Assembly (NCBI RefSeq): GCF_022808325.1
Contig: NZ_JALGCL010000001.1
Span: 105,780 to 169,779 of the forward strand
Source: Cognatiluteimonas sedimenti
Lineage (GTDB): Bacteria > Pseudomonadota > Gammaproteobacteria > Xanthomonadales > Xanthomonadaceae
Direction of reading: 5' to 3'
Length of the DNA stretch: 64,000 nucleotides
Below the pieces are notes generated by a model, which was not told the DNA's origin, ran no database searches, and saw only the letters and a list, made by a program, of their open reading frames with translations. The position numbers were made by a program, and so were the translations under genes. Shown piece by piece: positions 28,083 to 37,643 of the stretch; the first letter of the stretch is position 1; each line of letters begins with the position of its first letter.

Positions 28083-30673
28083 GGCGCGGCCTGCCCGAGC
28101 CGGCGCGCGAATTCCCCCGGGGGCAGGCCCGGTGCGAACAGGAAGCCCTGTCCGACCGGCACCCCGAGCTGCAGCAGGAACTCGCGCTGGGCCGCGGACT
28201 CCACGCCCTCGGCCACCAGCCCCAGCCCGAGGCTGCGGGCGATGCCGGACACCGCCTGGCAGACGGCGACGTCGGACTTGTTGCCGGGCACGCCTTCGAC
28301 GAACAGCTGGCTCAGCTTGAGGCCGTGGATGGGCAAGCGCCGCAGGTAGTTGAGCGCGCTGTAGCCCTCGCCGAAATCGTCGATCGTGAGCATCACGCCC
28401 AGCGCGCGCAGTTCGGCGAAGGTGCGCAGGGTGTCGGGCGCGTCCTCGATCAGCACGCGCTCGGTGAACTCCAGCTCCAGCGCCGAGCCGGGCAGGTCGA
28501 ACTCGCGCAGGGTGTCGCGCACGATGACCGCCAGGTCGTCGCCGAGGAACTGGCGGTAGGAAACGTTGACCGCGACCCGGACCACCCCGAGCCCGGCATC
28601 GCGCCACTGCCGCACCTGGCGACAGGCCTCGCGCAGCACCCAGCTGCCGATGCGGATGATGTCGCCGGTGGTTTCGGCGTGGGCGATGAAGCGGTCCGGG
28701 CGCATTTCGCCCAGGTGCTGGTTGCGCCAGCGGATCAGCGCCTCGGCGGCGACGATGCCGCCGCCGTGCAGGTCGACCTGCGGCTGGTAGACCAGGTGGA
28801 ACTCGTTGTTCTCGGTGGCGCGGCGCAGGTGCGTCTCCAGCCGCAAACGCTCCTGCTGCGATTGCGCCAGCGCCGGGGTGAACGCCTGCCAGCCGTTGCG
28901 CACGCGGCGCTTGGTGTCGTACATCGCGGCGTCGGCATTCTGGATCAGGGCCTGCGGGGTTTGGCCGTCGTCGGGGGCGCGGGCGATGCCGACGCTGGCG
29001 GTGATGGTGAATTCCTCGCTGTCGAAGCGGAAACTGTCGCCGAAGGCGCCGAGGATGGTGTCGGCGAGGCGTTCCGGGCGTGCCGGGTCGTCGCCGACGT
29101 TGCACACGACCAGGAATTCGTCGCCGCCGAAGCGCGCGATCAGGCCCTCGGTACCGACGGCGTGGGTGATGCGGTGGGCGGCGGACACCAGCAGGTCGTC
29201 GCCGGCGGCGTGGCCGAGCACGTCGTTGACCACCTTGAACCGGTCCAGGTCGATGTACAGCACCGCGATCCCGGCCATCGCCTGGTCGGCCAGGCGCGCC
29301 TGCAGCTCGCCGAGCACCGCGTCGCGGTTGAACAGGCCGGTCAACGGGTCGGTGCGCGCCTGCACCCGCAGGGTTTCCTCCGTGCGCTTGCGCTCGGTGA
29401 TGTCCTGCAGGGTGCCGGTGACGTGCAGCGACAGGGGCTGTTCGCCCTCGGGCTCGCCGATCGCGCGCACGTGGAACAGCCGGCCGTCCGCGCGCCGGCC
29501 CTGCAGTTCCAGGTCGAAGCCACCGCTGCCGGCCAACGTGCGCTCGAGCACCTCGCGCAGGCGGATGCGGTCGCCTTCGGCGAGCGTGGCCAGCATCTGT
29601 TCCATCGTCGTCGGCGCGTTGTCGAAGCCCAGGATGCGCTGCGCTTCGTCGCTGAGGTAGAGCAGGCCGCGGCCGGCATCCCACTGCCAGCCGCCGATGT
29701 GCGCCAGCGCCTGCACGCGGTCGAACAGCGCGCTGTCGCGCTTGAGTTCGGTGACGTCGCTGAACAGCGACAGCACCTGGTGCGGCTTGTCGGCGCCGGG
29801 CGCGAACTGCGGCACCGAGGCCACCGCCAGCCAGGTCAGCTGCCGCAGGCGCTCGTTGTAGAAGCCGAGCACGGTGCTGTCTTCCATGCGCCCGGTGCGC
29901 AGGGCGCGGAACGCGGGCAGGTCCTGCTCCTGCAATTCGTTGCCGTCCTCGTCGACCACGCGCCAGCGCCCGGGCCGCAGCTCCTCGTCCAGGCTGAGGC
30001 CGTCCTCGACGTCGAGCATGCGGAACGCGGCGGCGTTGGCGTAGGTGATGCGGCCCTGCGCGTCGCGCACCATGATGCCCTTGTCGATGACCGCCATCAG
30101 CTCGCGGTAGCGCAGGTCCGCCTCGATCCGGTCGCTGAGGTCGCGCGCCACCGCCACCACGCAGGGACGCCCGTCGTACTCGAAGTTGGCCGAATGCACC
30201 TCCACCGGGAAGCGGGTTCCGTCGGCGCGCATGTTGGTGACTTCCACCACGTAGCTGTCGCCGCGGGTGAGCGCGTCCCAGACCGGGCCCATGTGGTCGC
30301 GCGGCAGGTCCGGGTTGAGCACGTGGATGGGTTTGCCGATGATTTCCTCGGGCCGGCGCCGGTAGGCGGCGATGCCGGCCTTGTTGAGGTCGAGGACGGT
30401 GCCGTCCCACGCGATCACGCTGACCGGGTCGGGCACGGCGTCGAACAGCGCGCGATAGCGGCTGCGCTCGGCGGCGCTGTCGGCGACGGCGGCCTGCAGC
30501 ACGTTGCGCGTTTCGAACAGCAGCGATTGCAGGCCATGCGGCAGCGTCGGATTTTCCGCGGCGCGCTTCAGCGCGGCCAGCAGGGCATCGGTGTCGGGCA
30601 TGCCGCTGGCAGCTGGCGCGGCCGCGTCGGGCCCGGGAGGCGGTACCGGCGGCATGGGCGCGTCGGCGTTCAC
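28079..30673 (-). CDS. multi-PAS GGDEF-EAL cyclic-di-GMP signalling protein
   Basis: An 864-residue cytosolic protein with no membrane segment: a Pro/Ala-rich start, three PAS-type regions (about 60-170, 175-290 and 300-420), a GGDEF domain (intact RFGGDEFLVV at about 512) and an EAL domain (AAEALIRW at about 643, VNVSYRQF, ELEFTERVL, DDFGEGYSAL, AEGVES). The usual K-I-D-R-S-F motif of EAL reads K-L-S-Q-L-F, so one conserved aspartate is replaced and phosphodiesterase activity may be altered. It begins with GTG overlapping the HMG-CoA lyase stop (GTGA), so a second-messenger enzyme is coupled to leucine catabolism. Confidence 0.92.
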   Translation of the reverse strand: MNADAPMPPVPPPGPDAAAPAASGMPDTDALLAALKRAAENPTLPHGLQSLLFETRNVLQAAVADSAAERSRYRALFDAVPDPVSVIAWDGTVLDLNKAGIAAYRRRPEEIIGKPIHVLNPDLPRDHMGPVWDALTRGDSYVVEVTNMRADGTRFPVEVHSANFEYDGRPCVVAVARDLSDRIEADLRYRELMAVIDKGIMVRDAQGRITYANAAAFRMLDVEDGLSLDEELRPGRWRVVDEDGNELQEQDLPAFRALRTGRMEDSTVLGFYNERLRQLTWLAVASVPQFAPGADKPHQVLSLFSDVTELKRDSALFDRVQALAHIGGWQWDAGRGLLYLSDEAQRILGFDNAPTTMEQMLATLAEGDRIRLREVLERTLAGSGGFDLELQGRRADGRLFHVRAIGEPEGEQPLSLHVTGTLQDITERKRTEETLRVQARTDPLTGLFNRDAVLGELQARLADQAMAGIAVLYIDLDRFKVVNDVLGHAAGDDLLVSAAHRITHAVGTEGLIARFGGDEFLVVCNVGDDPARPERLADTILGAFGDSFRFDSEEFTITASVGIARAPDDGQTPQALIQNADAAMYDTKRRVRNGWQAFTPALAQSQQERLRLETHLRRATENNEFHLVYQPQVDLHGGGIVAAEALIRWRNQHLGEMRPDRFIAHAETTGDIIRIGSWVLREACRQVRQWRDAGLGVVRVAVNVSYRQFLGDDLAVIVRDTLREFDLPGSALELEFTERVLIEDAPDTLRTFAELRALGVMLTIDDFGEGYSALNYLRRLPIHGLKLSQLFVEGVPGNKSDVAVCQAVSGIARSLGLGLVAEGVESAAQREFLLQLGVPVGQGFLFAPGLPPGEFARRLGQAAP

Positions 30674-31584
30674 GCGGCGGCCAGCGCCCGGGTGACCTTG
30701 CTGCCGCTGTCGCGGCCGAGCAGGGCGGCGAGCCAGCGCCCGGTCTCGACCAGGCGGCCGAGGTCGATGCCGGTCTCGATGCCCAGGCCATGCAGCATGT
30801 AGACCACGTCCTCGCTGGCGACGTTGCCGCTGGCGCCCTTCGCGTAGGGACAGCCGCCGGTGCCGGAGACCGAGGAATCGACCACCGCCACGCCTTCCTC
30901 CAGGCACGCGAGGATGTTCGACAATGCCTGGCCGTAGGTGTCGTGGAAATGCACCGCGAGCGCCGCCATCGGCACTTCCGCCGCGACCGCGCGCAGCATC
31001 GCCCGTGCCTTGCCCGGGGTGCCGACGCCGATGGTGTCGCCCAGCGAGACCTCGTAGCAGCCCATCGCGTGCAGCGCGCGCGCCACCCGCACCACGTCGG
31101 CCAACGGCACCGCGCCCTGGTAGGGGCAGCCGAGCACGGTGGAGACGTAGCCGCGCACGCGCACGCCTTCGGCGCAGGCGCGTTCCATCACCGGCGCGAA
31201 GCGCGCCAGCGACTCGTCGATGCCGGCGTTGATGTTCCGCTGGTTGAAGGCTTCCGAAGCCGCGGTGAAGATCGCGATCTCTTCGGCGCCGACGGCACGC
31301 GCGCGCTCGTAGCCCTGCAGGTTCGGCACCAGCACCGGGTAATGCACCCCGGGCAGGCGGGTGATGCCCGCGAATACCTCCGCGGCGTCGGCCAGTTGCG
31401 GAATCCATTTCGGGCTGACGAAGCTGGTCGCCTCGATGCTCTGCAGCCCCGTCGCCGACAGCCGGTCGACCAGCTCGATCTTGGCCGCGGTCGCGACGAT
31501 CTTCTTCTCGTTCTGCAGGCCGTCGCGCGCGCCGACTTCGACGATGCGCACATGGCCGGGCAGCCGGGGCGCGGGCGCGGCCAC
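30670..31584 (-). CDS. liuE: hydroxymethylglutaryl-CoA lyase
   Basis: A 304-residue TIM-barrel lyase that splits HMG-CoA to acetyl-CoA and acetoacetate, the last step of leucine breakdown. VRIVEVGARDGLQNEKK, ATSFVSPKWIPQ, VSTVLGCPYQG, GDTIGVGTPGK, HFHDTYGQAL and the catalytic-cysteine loop SGTGGCPYAKGASGN are all visible. The start is placed at GTG 31584, one base after the stop of the carboxylase alpha gene. Its stop overlaps the GGDEF-EAL start. Confidence 0.94.
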   Translation of the reverse strand: MAAPAPRLPGHVRIVEVGARDGLQNEKKIVATAAKIELVDRLSATGLQSIEATSFVSPKWIPQLADAAEVFAGITRLPGVHYPVLVPNLQGYERARAVGAEEIAIFTAASEAFNQRNINAGIDESLARFAPVMERACAEGVRVRGYVSTVLGCPYQGAVPLADVVRVARALHAMGCYEVSLGDTIGVGTPGKARAMLRAVAAEVPMAALAVHFHDTYGQALSNILACLEEGVAVVDSSVSGTGGCPYAKGASGNVASEDVVYMLHGLGIETGIDLGRLVETGRWLAALLGRDSGSKVTRALAAA

Positions 31585-31585
31585 C

Positions 31586-33601
31586 TCAGGGCTCCAGCGT
31601 GAGCAGCACGGCATCGGCCTCGACGAAATCGCCGGCCGCCGCGCCGAGCGACGCGACCACGCCATCGCGCGGCGCCTTCAGCGCGAGCTCCATCTTCATC
31701 GCCTCGACCACCAGCAACTCCTGCCCCGCCACGACGCTCTCCCCCGGGCCGGCCCGGACCACCACCACGCGGCCCGGCATCGGCGCGCGCAAGCGGTCGT
31801 CCTGCGCGGCCTGCGTGCCGCCTTCGCGAAGATACACCTCGACCGGTTCCAGTTGCAGGCGTCGCTGCCCGTCGTGCAGCAGCAGCCGCCGCGATCCGGC
31901 GCGGACCAGGAACCGGTGCGCCAGGTCGTCGAAACGGGCGCTGAGCACGCCATCGGCCAGCCGCGCGCCGGAAACGACGCTGCCGTGCCCGTCGACTTCG
32001 ATCCGGTATTCCCCGCCACTGCCGTGCGCGGCCAGCAGCACGCGCCGGCCGCGATGCAGGAACGCGAGGTGGCGCTTGCCGGCGTGTCCCAGGCGCCAGC
32101 CGTCGGCCAGCGCCCAGGGCGATCCCGGGTCGGCGGACGCGGCGGCGCCCGCGGCCTGCGCGCGTTCCTGCAGCAGCAGCTGCGCGGTGGCAGCGGCGAG
32201 CAGGTGCAGCGGGTCGATGGCGTCGTCGGCGGCCGGCACGAACTCGTCGAGGTGGCGGTCCAGGTAGCCGGTGTCGATGCTGGCGTCGACGATCGCCGGG
32301 TGCCGCACCAGCCGCTCGAGGAAGGCGATGTTGGATTTCGGCCCGGCGATGTCGCATTGCGCCAGCGCTTCGCGCATCCGTGCCAGCGCGGACGCGCGAT
32401 CTTCGTCGTGCACGATCAGCTTGGCGATCATCGGGTCGTAGAAGATGCTGACGGTGTCGCCTTCGACCACGCCGGAATCGACGCGCACGTGCGCCGACGG
32501 CGCCGGCAGGCGCAGTTGCTCGAGCTTGCCGGAGCCGGGCAGGAAGCCGGCCTCGGGATCCTCGGCGTACAACCGCACCTCGATCGCATGGCCACGCTGC
32601 GGCACCTGCTCCTGGGCAAGCGGCAGCGGCTCGCCGGCGGCCACGCGCAGCTGCCATTCGACCAGGTCCAGGCCGGTCACCATTTCGGTGACCGGGTGCT
32701 CGACCTGCAGCCGGGTGTTGATCTCCATGAAATAGAAGGCGCCATCGGGGGCGACGATGAACTCCACCGTCCCGGCATTGGCATAGTCGATCGCGCGTGC
32801 CGCCTGCACCGCGGCCGCGCCCATCGCCGCGCGCAGTTCCGGGGTCAGGAACGGCGATGGCGATTCCTCCAGCACCTTCTGGTAGCGGCGCTGCGCCGAG
32901 CATTCGCGCTCGTTGAGGTGGATCACGTTGCCGTGGCTGTCGCCGAACACCTGGATCTCGATGTGGCGCGGCGAACGCACGTAGCGCTCCAGCAGCACGC
33001 GATCGCGGCCGAAGGCGCCGGCGGCTTCGCGCTGGCAGCTTTCCAGGTTCGGCAGGAACTCCCCGGGCCCGTGCACCACGCGCATGCCCTTGCCGCCACC
33101 GCCGTGCGCGGCCTTGATCATCAGCGGGAAGCCGATCCGTTCCGCTTCGCGTGCCAGCAACTGCGGCGACTGGTCCTCGCCGGTGTAGCCCGGCACCACC
33201 GGCACGCCAGCGGCCTGCATCAGTTCCTTGGCGCCGGCCTTGCTGCCCATCCTGCGCATCGACGATCCCGACGGGCCGATGAAGACCACGCCCGCGGCCG
33301 CGACCGCGTCGGCGAAGTCGGCGTTCTCGCTGAGGAAGCCGAAGCCGGGATGGATCGCCCGCGCGCCCGATTGCAGGGCCGCTTCGATGATCGCGTCGCC
33401 GCGCAGGTAGGACTCCTGCGGGCGCGGGCCGCCGATCGGCCAGGCTTCGTCGGCCTGGCGCACGTGCTGGGCGTCGGCGTCGGCCTGCGAATACACCGCG
33501 ACCGTGCGGATGCCGAGCCGGCGTGCGCTGCGGATGACGCGGCAGGCGATCTCGCCGCGGTTGGCGACCAGGATCTTGTCGAACAGGGGCGTGCCGGGCA
33601 T
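31586..33601 (-). CDS. liuD: methylcrotonyl-CoA carboxylase, biotin-containing alpha subunit
   Basis: A 671-residue subunit that carboxylates biotin and carries it to the beta subunit (liuB, at 37.6 kb). Domains: biotin carboxylase (about 5-450, KILVANRGEIACR, ATP-grasp AAHGGGGKGMRVV, MEINTRLQVEHPVTE), a BT/linker region, and a C-terminal biotinyl domain with the biotin lysine in EAMKMEL. The ATG at 33601 shares one base with the upstream stop (TGATG). 3-methylcrotonyl-CoA is inferred as substrate from the neighbours; propionyl- or geranyl-CoA carboxylase look alike. Confidence 0.92.
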   Translation of the reverse strand: MPGTPLFDKILVANRGEIACRVIRSARRLGIRTVAVYSQADADAQHVRQADEAWPIGGPRPQESYLRGDAIIEAALQSGARAIHPGFGFLSENADFADAVAAAGVVFIGPSGSSMRRMGSKAGAKELMQAAGVPVVPGYTGEDQSPQLLAREAERIGFPLMIKAAHGGGGKGMRVVHGPGEFLPNLESCQREAAGAFGRDRVLLERYVRSPRHIEIQVFGDSHGNVIHLNERECSAQRRYQKVLEESPSPFLTPELRAAMGAAAVQAARAIDYANAGTVEFIVAPDGAFYFMEINTRLQVEHPVTEMVTGLDLVEWQLRVAAGEPLPLAQEQVPQRGHAIEVRLYAEDPEAGFLPGSGKLEQLRLPAPSAHVRVDSGVVEGDTVSIFYDPMIAKLIVHDEDRASALARMREALAQCDIAGPKSNIAFLERLVRHPAIVDASIDTGYLDRHLDEFVPAADDAIDPLHLLAAATAQLLLQERAQAAGAAASADPGSPWALADGWRLGHAGKRHLAFLHRGRRVLLAAHGSGGEYRIEVDGHGSVVSGARLADGVLSARFDDLAHRFLVRAGSRRLLLHDGQRRLQLEPVEVYLREGGTQAAQDDRLRAPMPGRVVVVRAGPGESVVAGQELLVVEAMKMELALKAPRDGVVASLGAAAGDFVEADAVLLTLEP

Positions 33602-34386
33602 CAGGCTTGGGTCCATGCGGGCTTGCGTTTTTCCAGGAACGCGCCGATGCCTTCCTGGCCTTCGGCCGAGACCCGCAGGCGCGCGATCAGCGCGGCGTTG
33701 GCCTGGTCGATCGCCTCGGCGTCGCCGCCGGCGGAGGCATTGCGCACCAGCAGTTTGGCCGATGCCGCGGCCACCGGACCGGCCTTTAGCAGCAGGTCGA
33801 CCTGCCGCTGCACCGCGTCGTCGAGCGCGCTCGCGTCGGCCACTTCGTGCAGCAGGCCGATGCGCCTGGCTTCGGCGGCGTCGAAGATTTCCGCGGTGGC
33901 GAAATAGCGGCGCGCATGGCGGCTGCCGATCGCCGCGATGACATAGGGCGAAATCACCGCGGGCAGCAAGCCGAGCCGGCTTTCGGTGAGCCCGAACCTG
34001 GCCTCCGGCACGCCGATGGCGATGTCGCAGGCGGCAACCAGGCCCACGCCACCGCCGAACGCGGCGCCATGCACCCGCGCGATGGTCGGTTTCGGCAAGC
34101 CGTCGAGGGTGCGCAGCAGGCGGGCGAGGGCGAGCGCATCGTCGCGGTTCTCCGCCTCGCTGGCGGCGGCCATGCCGCGCATCCAGTTGAGGTCGGCGCC
34201 CGCGGAAAACGAGGCGCCGGCACCCTCCAGCACCACGACCCGGACCTGCGGATCCTCGCCGAGCCGGGCCAGCGCGTCGGTGAGGGCGGCGACCAGGGCG
34301 GCGTCGAAGGCGTTGTGCAGTTGCGGCCGCTCCAGCCGCAGCCGCGCCACCGCGCCGTCGCGGTGCAGGGTCAGGGAGTCGCTCAT
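33601..34386 (-). CDS. liuC: enoyl-CoA hydratase (methylglutaconyl-CoA hydratase type)
   Basis: A 261-residue crotonase-fold enzyme; by context it hydrates 3-methylglutaconyl-CoA to HMG-CoA. RPQLHNAFDAALV, the first oxyanion strand SAGADLNWMRGM and the second AAFGGGVGLVAACDIAIG are visible, with a glutamate following (PEARFGLTESRLGLLP). The ATG at 34386 is chosen because the domain starts there; the longer frame runs into the promoter region. It is first of the run liuC-liuD-liuE-GGDEF/EAL-GNAT. Confidence 0.93.
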   Translation of the reverse strand: MSDSLTLHRDGAVARLRLERPQLHNAFDAALVAALTDALARLGEDPQVRVVVLEGAGASFSAGADLNWMRGMAAASEAENRDDALALARLLRTLDGLPKPTIARVHGAAFGGGVGLVAACDIAIGVPEARFGLTESRLGLLPAVISPYVIAAIGSRHARRYFATAEIFDAAEARRIGLLHEVADASALDDAVQRQVDLLLKAGPVAAASAKLLVRNASAGGDAEAIDQANAALIARLRVSAEGQEGIGAFLEKRKPAWTQA

Positions 34387-34465
34387 CGGATCCGATTCGA
34401 TGGGGAAACTTCCGGATGATAGCCGCTGCCGCGGGAGGCCTCCCGCGGCCCCGCTGGCTGGTATA

Positions 34466-34484
34466 GAATGAGAACCATTCCCAT
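34466..34484 (+). promoter_or_regulatory. Fur-box-like operator upstream of the iron permease
   Basis: GAATGAGAACCATTCCCAT contains the inverted repeat GAATG/CATTC and matches most positions of the Fur consensus (GATAATGATAATCATTATC). It lies about 50 bases upstream of an FTR1 iron permease, where an iron-responsive operator is expected. Predicted from sequence only. Confidence 0.6.
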
Positions 34485-34534
34485 CCCGACGGTGGCGCGC
34501 CGATGCGACCCCGTTCCGAGCCGGCCACCGCCCC

Positions 34535-36517
34535 ATGAGCCATTTGCGCCTGCTGTTGACCACCGTGCTGCTGGCCGTCGCCGGCCTGTGCGTGGCTGCC
34601 CCGAACACCACCGGCGCCGACGCCCGGCAGTTGTGGCAGTTGCTGGACTACGTCGCGGTCGACTACGCCGGCGCGGTCGCCGATGGCAAGGTCGTCAAGG
34701 CCGGCGAGTACGCCGAGATGGTCGAGTTCGCCGCCACCGCGCAACGCAGCATCGCCCGCCTGCCCGCGGGCCCCGGCCATGCGCAACTGGTGGACGGCTC
34801 CGCGGCGCTGGTGCAGGCGGTGGCGCGCAAGGCCGACCCGGCCGAGGTGGCCAGGCTGGCGCGCGGGCTGGCCGACCAGGTGGTGGTCGGCTACGGCATC
34901 GAAACCGGGCCGCGGCAGGTCCCGGACCTCGCCCGCGGCGCGACCCTGTACCAGGGCCAGTGCGCGAGCTGCCATGGCGCGCAGGGCAACGCGGACGGTC
35001 CGGCGGCGGCACGCCTGGATCCCCCGGCGATCGCCTTCACCGACGCTGCGCGCGCGCGCGAACGCAGCGTGTTCGGCCTCTACCAGGTCATCACCCAGGG
35101 CGTTGCCGGCACCTCGATGGCCAGCTTCGCCGGATTGCCGGAGGCGGACCGCTGGGCGCTGGCGTTCCACGTGGCCGGCTTGTCCTACGACGACCGCGTG
35201 CGCGCGGCCGGACAGGCGCTGTGGACCACCGGCGCGCCGCCGAGCGCGCAGGTGCCCGACCTGGACGCGCTCGCGCGGCTGACGGAAGCCGACCTGGCCG
35301 CAGGCAGCAATGCCGCAGTCGCGCGCGCGCTGATGGCCTACCTGCGCAGCCATCCGCAACAGCTCGTCGATTCCGCCAACGCCGTCGCGGCCGTCGCCGG
35401 CGCCAGCGGCCCCGGCGGCGGCGCCGGGCTCGCGATCGCGCGCGAGAAGCTCGACCAGAGCGTCGCCGCCTACGGTCGCGGCGACGCCGCCGGCGCGCGC
35501 ACGCTGGCGCTGTCGGCGTACCTGGACGGCTTCGAGATGGTCGAGCCCACGCTCGCCGCCCGCGATCCCAAGCTGATGGCGCAGGTCGAGGCGGCCATGG
35601 GCGAATACCGCTCGCGCCTGGCCGCGGGGGCACCACAGGCGGAAGTGGCCGCGCAGGCGCAGGTCCTGCATGGCCTGCTCGACTCCTCGGCGGCGACGAT
35701 GGAACAGACCAGCGGCGACGCCAGCGTGGCGTTCTTCGGCAGCTACACGATCCTGGTGCGCGAAGGCCTGGAGGCGCTGCTGATCCTGATCGCGATGATC
35801 GCGTTCCTGCGCAAGGCCGAGCGTCGCGACGCGCTGACCTACGTCCACGCCGGCTGGATCGTGGCGTTGGTGGCGGGCGTCGGTACCTGGTTCGCGGCGA
35901 CCTACTTCGTCGAGATCAGCGGCGCCAGCCGCGAGCTGACCGAAGGGCTGAGCGCGCTGTTCGCGGCCGCGGTGCTGCTCAGCGTTGGCATCTGGATGCA
36001 CCAGAAGAGCGTCGCCGGCCACTGGCAGCATTACCTGCAGAGCCAGCTGTCGGCCGCGCTCACCGGGCGTTCGGCGTGGCTGCTGTTCGGGCTGGCGTTC
36101 ATCGCGGTGTACCGCGAGGTGTTCGAGACGATCCTGTTCTACATCGCGCTGTGGAACCAGGGCCACAACGGCGCGCTGCTGCTCGGCCTGCTGGCCGGCG
36201 CCGGCACGCTGGCGCTGATCGCGGTGCTGATGCTGCGCTACAGTCGCCGCTTGCCGATCGGCAAGTTCTTTACCTGGAGTTCGGTGCTGATCACGGTGCT
36301 CGCGGTGGTGCTCGCGGGCAAGGGCGTGGCGGCGCTGCAGGAAGCCGGCTGGCTGTCGGTGCACACCCTGCGTGCGCCGCGGATCCCGCTGCTGGGGATG
36401 TATCCGTCGATGCAGTCGATGCTGGCGCAGCTGGGCGTGCTGGCGGTGGCGGTCGCAGGCTTCGTGCTCAACATGCGCAGCGGCCGCAACCGGCCAGTGG
36501 CGCGCACCGGGCCGTAG
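34535..36517 (+). CDS. FTR1 family iron permease with N-terminal cytochrome c domain
   Basis: A 660-residue membrane protein. A signal peptide (1-22) is followed by a periplasmic region with a class I cytochrome c haem site (CASCHG at about 143, with a Met further on) and a helical region. The C-terminal half has about seven membrane helices with both REXXE iron motifs (REGLEALLI at about 408 and REVFETILF at about 527). FTR1 proteins move ferric iron produced by an oxidising partner; the built-in haem suggests electron transfer at the same protein. A Fur-like box lies upstream, so it is probably induced by iron shortage. Confidence 0.92.
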   Translation: MSHLRLLLTTVLLAVAGLCVAAPNTTGADARQLWQLLDYVAVDYAGAVADGKVVKAGEYAEMVEFAATAQRSIARLPAGPGHAQLVDGSAALVQAVARKADPAEVARLARGLADQVVVGYGIETGPRQVPDLARGATLYQGQCASCHGAQGNADGPAAARLDPPAIAFTDAARARERSVFGLYQVITQGVAGTSMASFAGLPEADRWALAFHVAGLSYDDRVRAAGQALWTTGAPPSAQVPDLDALARLTEADLAAGSNAAVARALMAYLRSHPQQLVDSANAVAAVAGASGPGGGAGLAIAREKLDQSVAAYGRGDAAGARTLALSAYLDGFEMVEPTLAARDPKLMAQVEAAMGEYRSRLAAGAPQAEVAAQAQVLHGLLDSSAATMEQTSGDASVAFFGSYTILVREGLEALLILIAMIAFLRKAERRDALTYVHAGWIVALVAGVGTWFAATYFVEISGASRELTEGLSALFAAAVLLSVGIWMHQKSVAGHWQHYLQSQLSAALTGRSAWLLFGLAFIAVYREVFETILFYIALWNQGHNGALLLGLLAGAGTLALIAVLMLRYSRRLPIGKFFTWSSVLITVLAVVLAGKGVAALQEAGWLSVHTLRAPRIPLLGMYPSMQSMLAQLGVLAVAVAGFVLNMRSGRNRPVARTGP

Positions 36518-36628
36518 CGCGGCAACCACCGCCTCGCGTCGTTCGCGATCGGGGCAAGCGCGTGGCGTCCCGTACCAGGCAAGGCCCACGCCGTTGTCGG
36601 CATGGGCCCGGGGCAGGGCAGTCGCCTG

Positions 36629-36997
36629 CTAGTGCCGGATGCCGCCGCCCGGCAGCTTGACCCCGGCCGGCGTGAACATCTCCACGTCCAGGGTAAACGT
36701 GCGCTGCTCGTTGCCGCGCAACGCGCCGACGCCGACCACCTGGCGCGCGACTTCCTCGCCGCGATCGTTGCGGATCGTCAGCACCACCGAGTATTCCCAC
36801 GGCTCGCCGTCCGGCGGATGCCGGATCGTGCCTTCCACCCGCAGCGCCGAGGACGATTCCAGGGTGCGTGCCGAGGAAGGTTCGAAACGCAGGTGGTGCT
36901 TGCACGACGGGCACACCGCCGCGCTGTCCAGGATCGTGGTCTTGCAATGCGGGCAGACGCGGGTGCTGCCCGCGGTGCCCGCGCGCGCGCTGCTCAT
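36629..36997 (-). CDS. zinc-ribbon protein of unknown function
   Basis: A 122-residue protein. Residues about 10-40 form a zinc ribbon with two CxxC pairs (VCPHCKTT and VCPSCKHH); the rest (EPWEYSVVLTIRNDRGEEVARQVVGVGALRGNEQRTFTLDVEMF) reads as a beta-sandwich. No enzyme motif. It overlaps the bactofilin stop by four bases (ATGA at 36994-36997) and is coupled to it, so the two may act together. Confidence 0.75.
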   Translation of the reverse strand: MSSARAGTAGSTRVCPHCKTTILDSAAVCPSCKHHLRFEPSSARTLESSSALRVEGTIRHPPDGEPWEYSVVLTIRNDRGEEVARQVVGVGALRGNEQRTFTLDVEMFTPAGVKLPGGGIRH

Positions 36998-37512
36998 GAC
37001 AGGGTGCTGCTTTCCCCGTTGCCGTTCGGCTTGGAGGCCTTGTCTTCCCAGCCGAAGTCGGCCTGGCCGCGCATGCGCGACCCGGCGGCAACGGTGAGCG
37101 AGCCGGCCTTGACGTCGCCGACCAGCACGCCGCCCTGCTGCAGTTCGACCTGGGCGGCGCCCTCGATGTTGCCTTCCAGTTCACCGGCGATGACCACGCG
37201 CTTGGCGCGCACGCCGCCGGTGAGCTTGGCGCCGGGTTCGATCGTCAGGTCGCCCTGCACGTTGACGTCGCCCTTGAACTTGCCGGCGATGCGGACGTGG
37301 CCGGAGCCTTCGATCTTGCCTTCGATGGTGAGGTCGGCGGCGATCAGGGATTCCTTCGCGGCGACCGCATCGCGGCGCGGCGCGGGCGACGACTCCGGGA
37401 TCGCGCCCGGACCAGCGCTGGTGGCGGCCGGCGTTTCACGGAAGGGCGGCGGATCGGGAGTGAACGGGGCCGCGTCCTTTTTGGCCGTGCTTTGCGGGTT
37501 GAAAATCGCCAT
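36994..37512 (-). CDS. bactofilin family cytoskeletal protein
   Basis: A 172-residue protein with a Pro-rich disordered N-terminus (1-50) and a right-handed beta-helix core of repeated short strands (DLTIEGKIEGSGHVRIAGKFKGDVNVQGDLTIEPGAKLTGGV...), which is the bactofilin (DUF583/CcmA) fold. Bactofilins self-assemble into filaments near the membrane. It starts with ATG at 37512 behind AGAGGA and is the first gene of a pair with the zinc-ribbon protein. Confidence 0.9.
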   Translation of the reverse strand: MAIFNPQSTAKKDAAPFTPDPPPFRETPAATSAGPGAIPESSPAPRRDAVAAKESLIAADLTIEGKIEGSGHVRIAGKFKGDVNVQGDLTIEPGAKLTGGVRAKRVVIAGELEGNIEGAAQVELQQGGVLVGDVKAGSLTVAAGSRMRGQADFGWEDKASKPNGNGESSTLS

Positions 37513-37643
37513 TGCGATGGGTCCTCTGCGAACGTATGTACGGATGATCCCCCTGGACCATCGAGACTAGCACGGCTGCATGGCACCGGCGCTGTGACGC
37601 CGCGCCCGGCTTGCGCACGCTGGCTGGCGCAAGCCGGGCGTCG

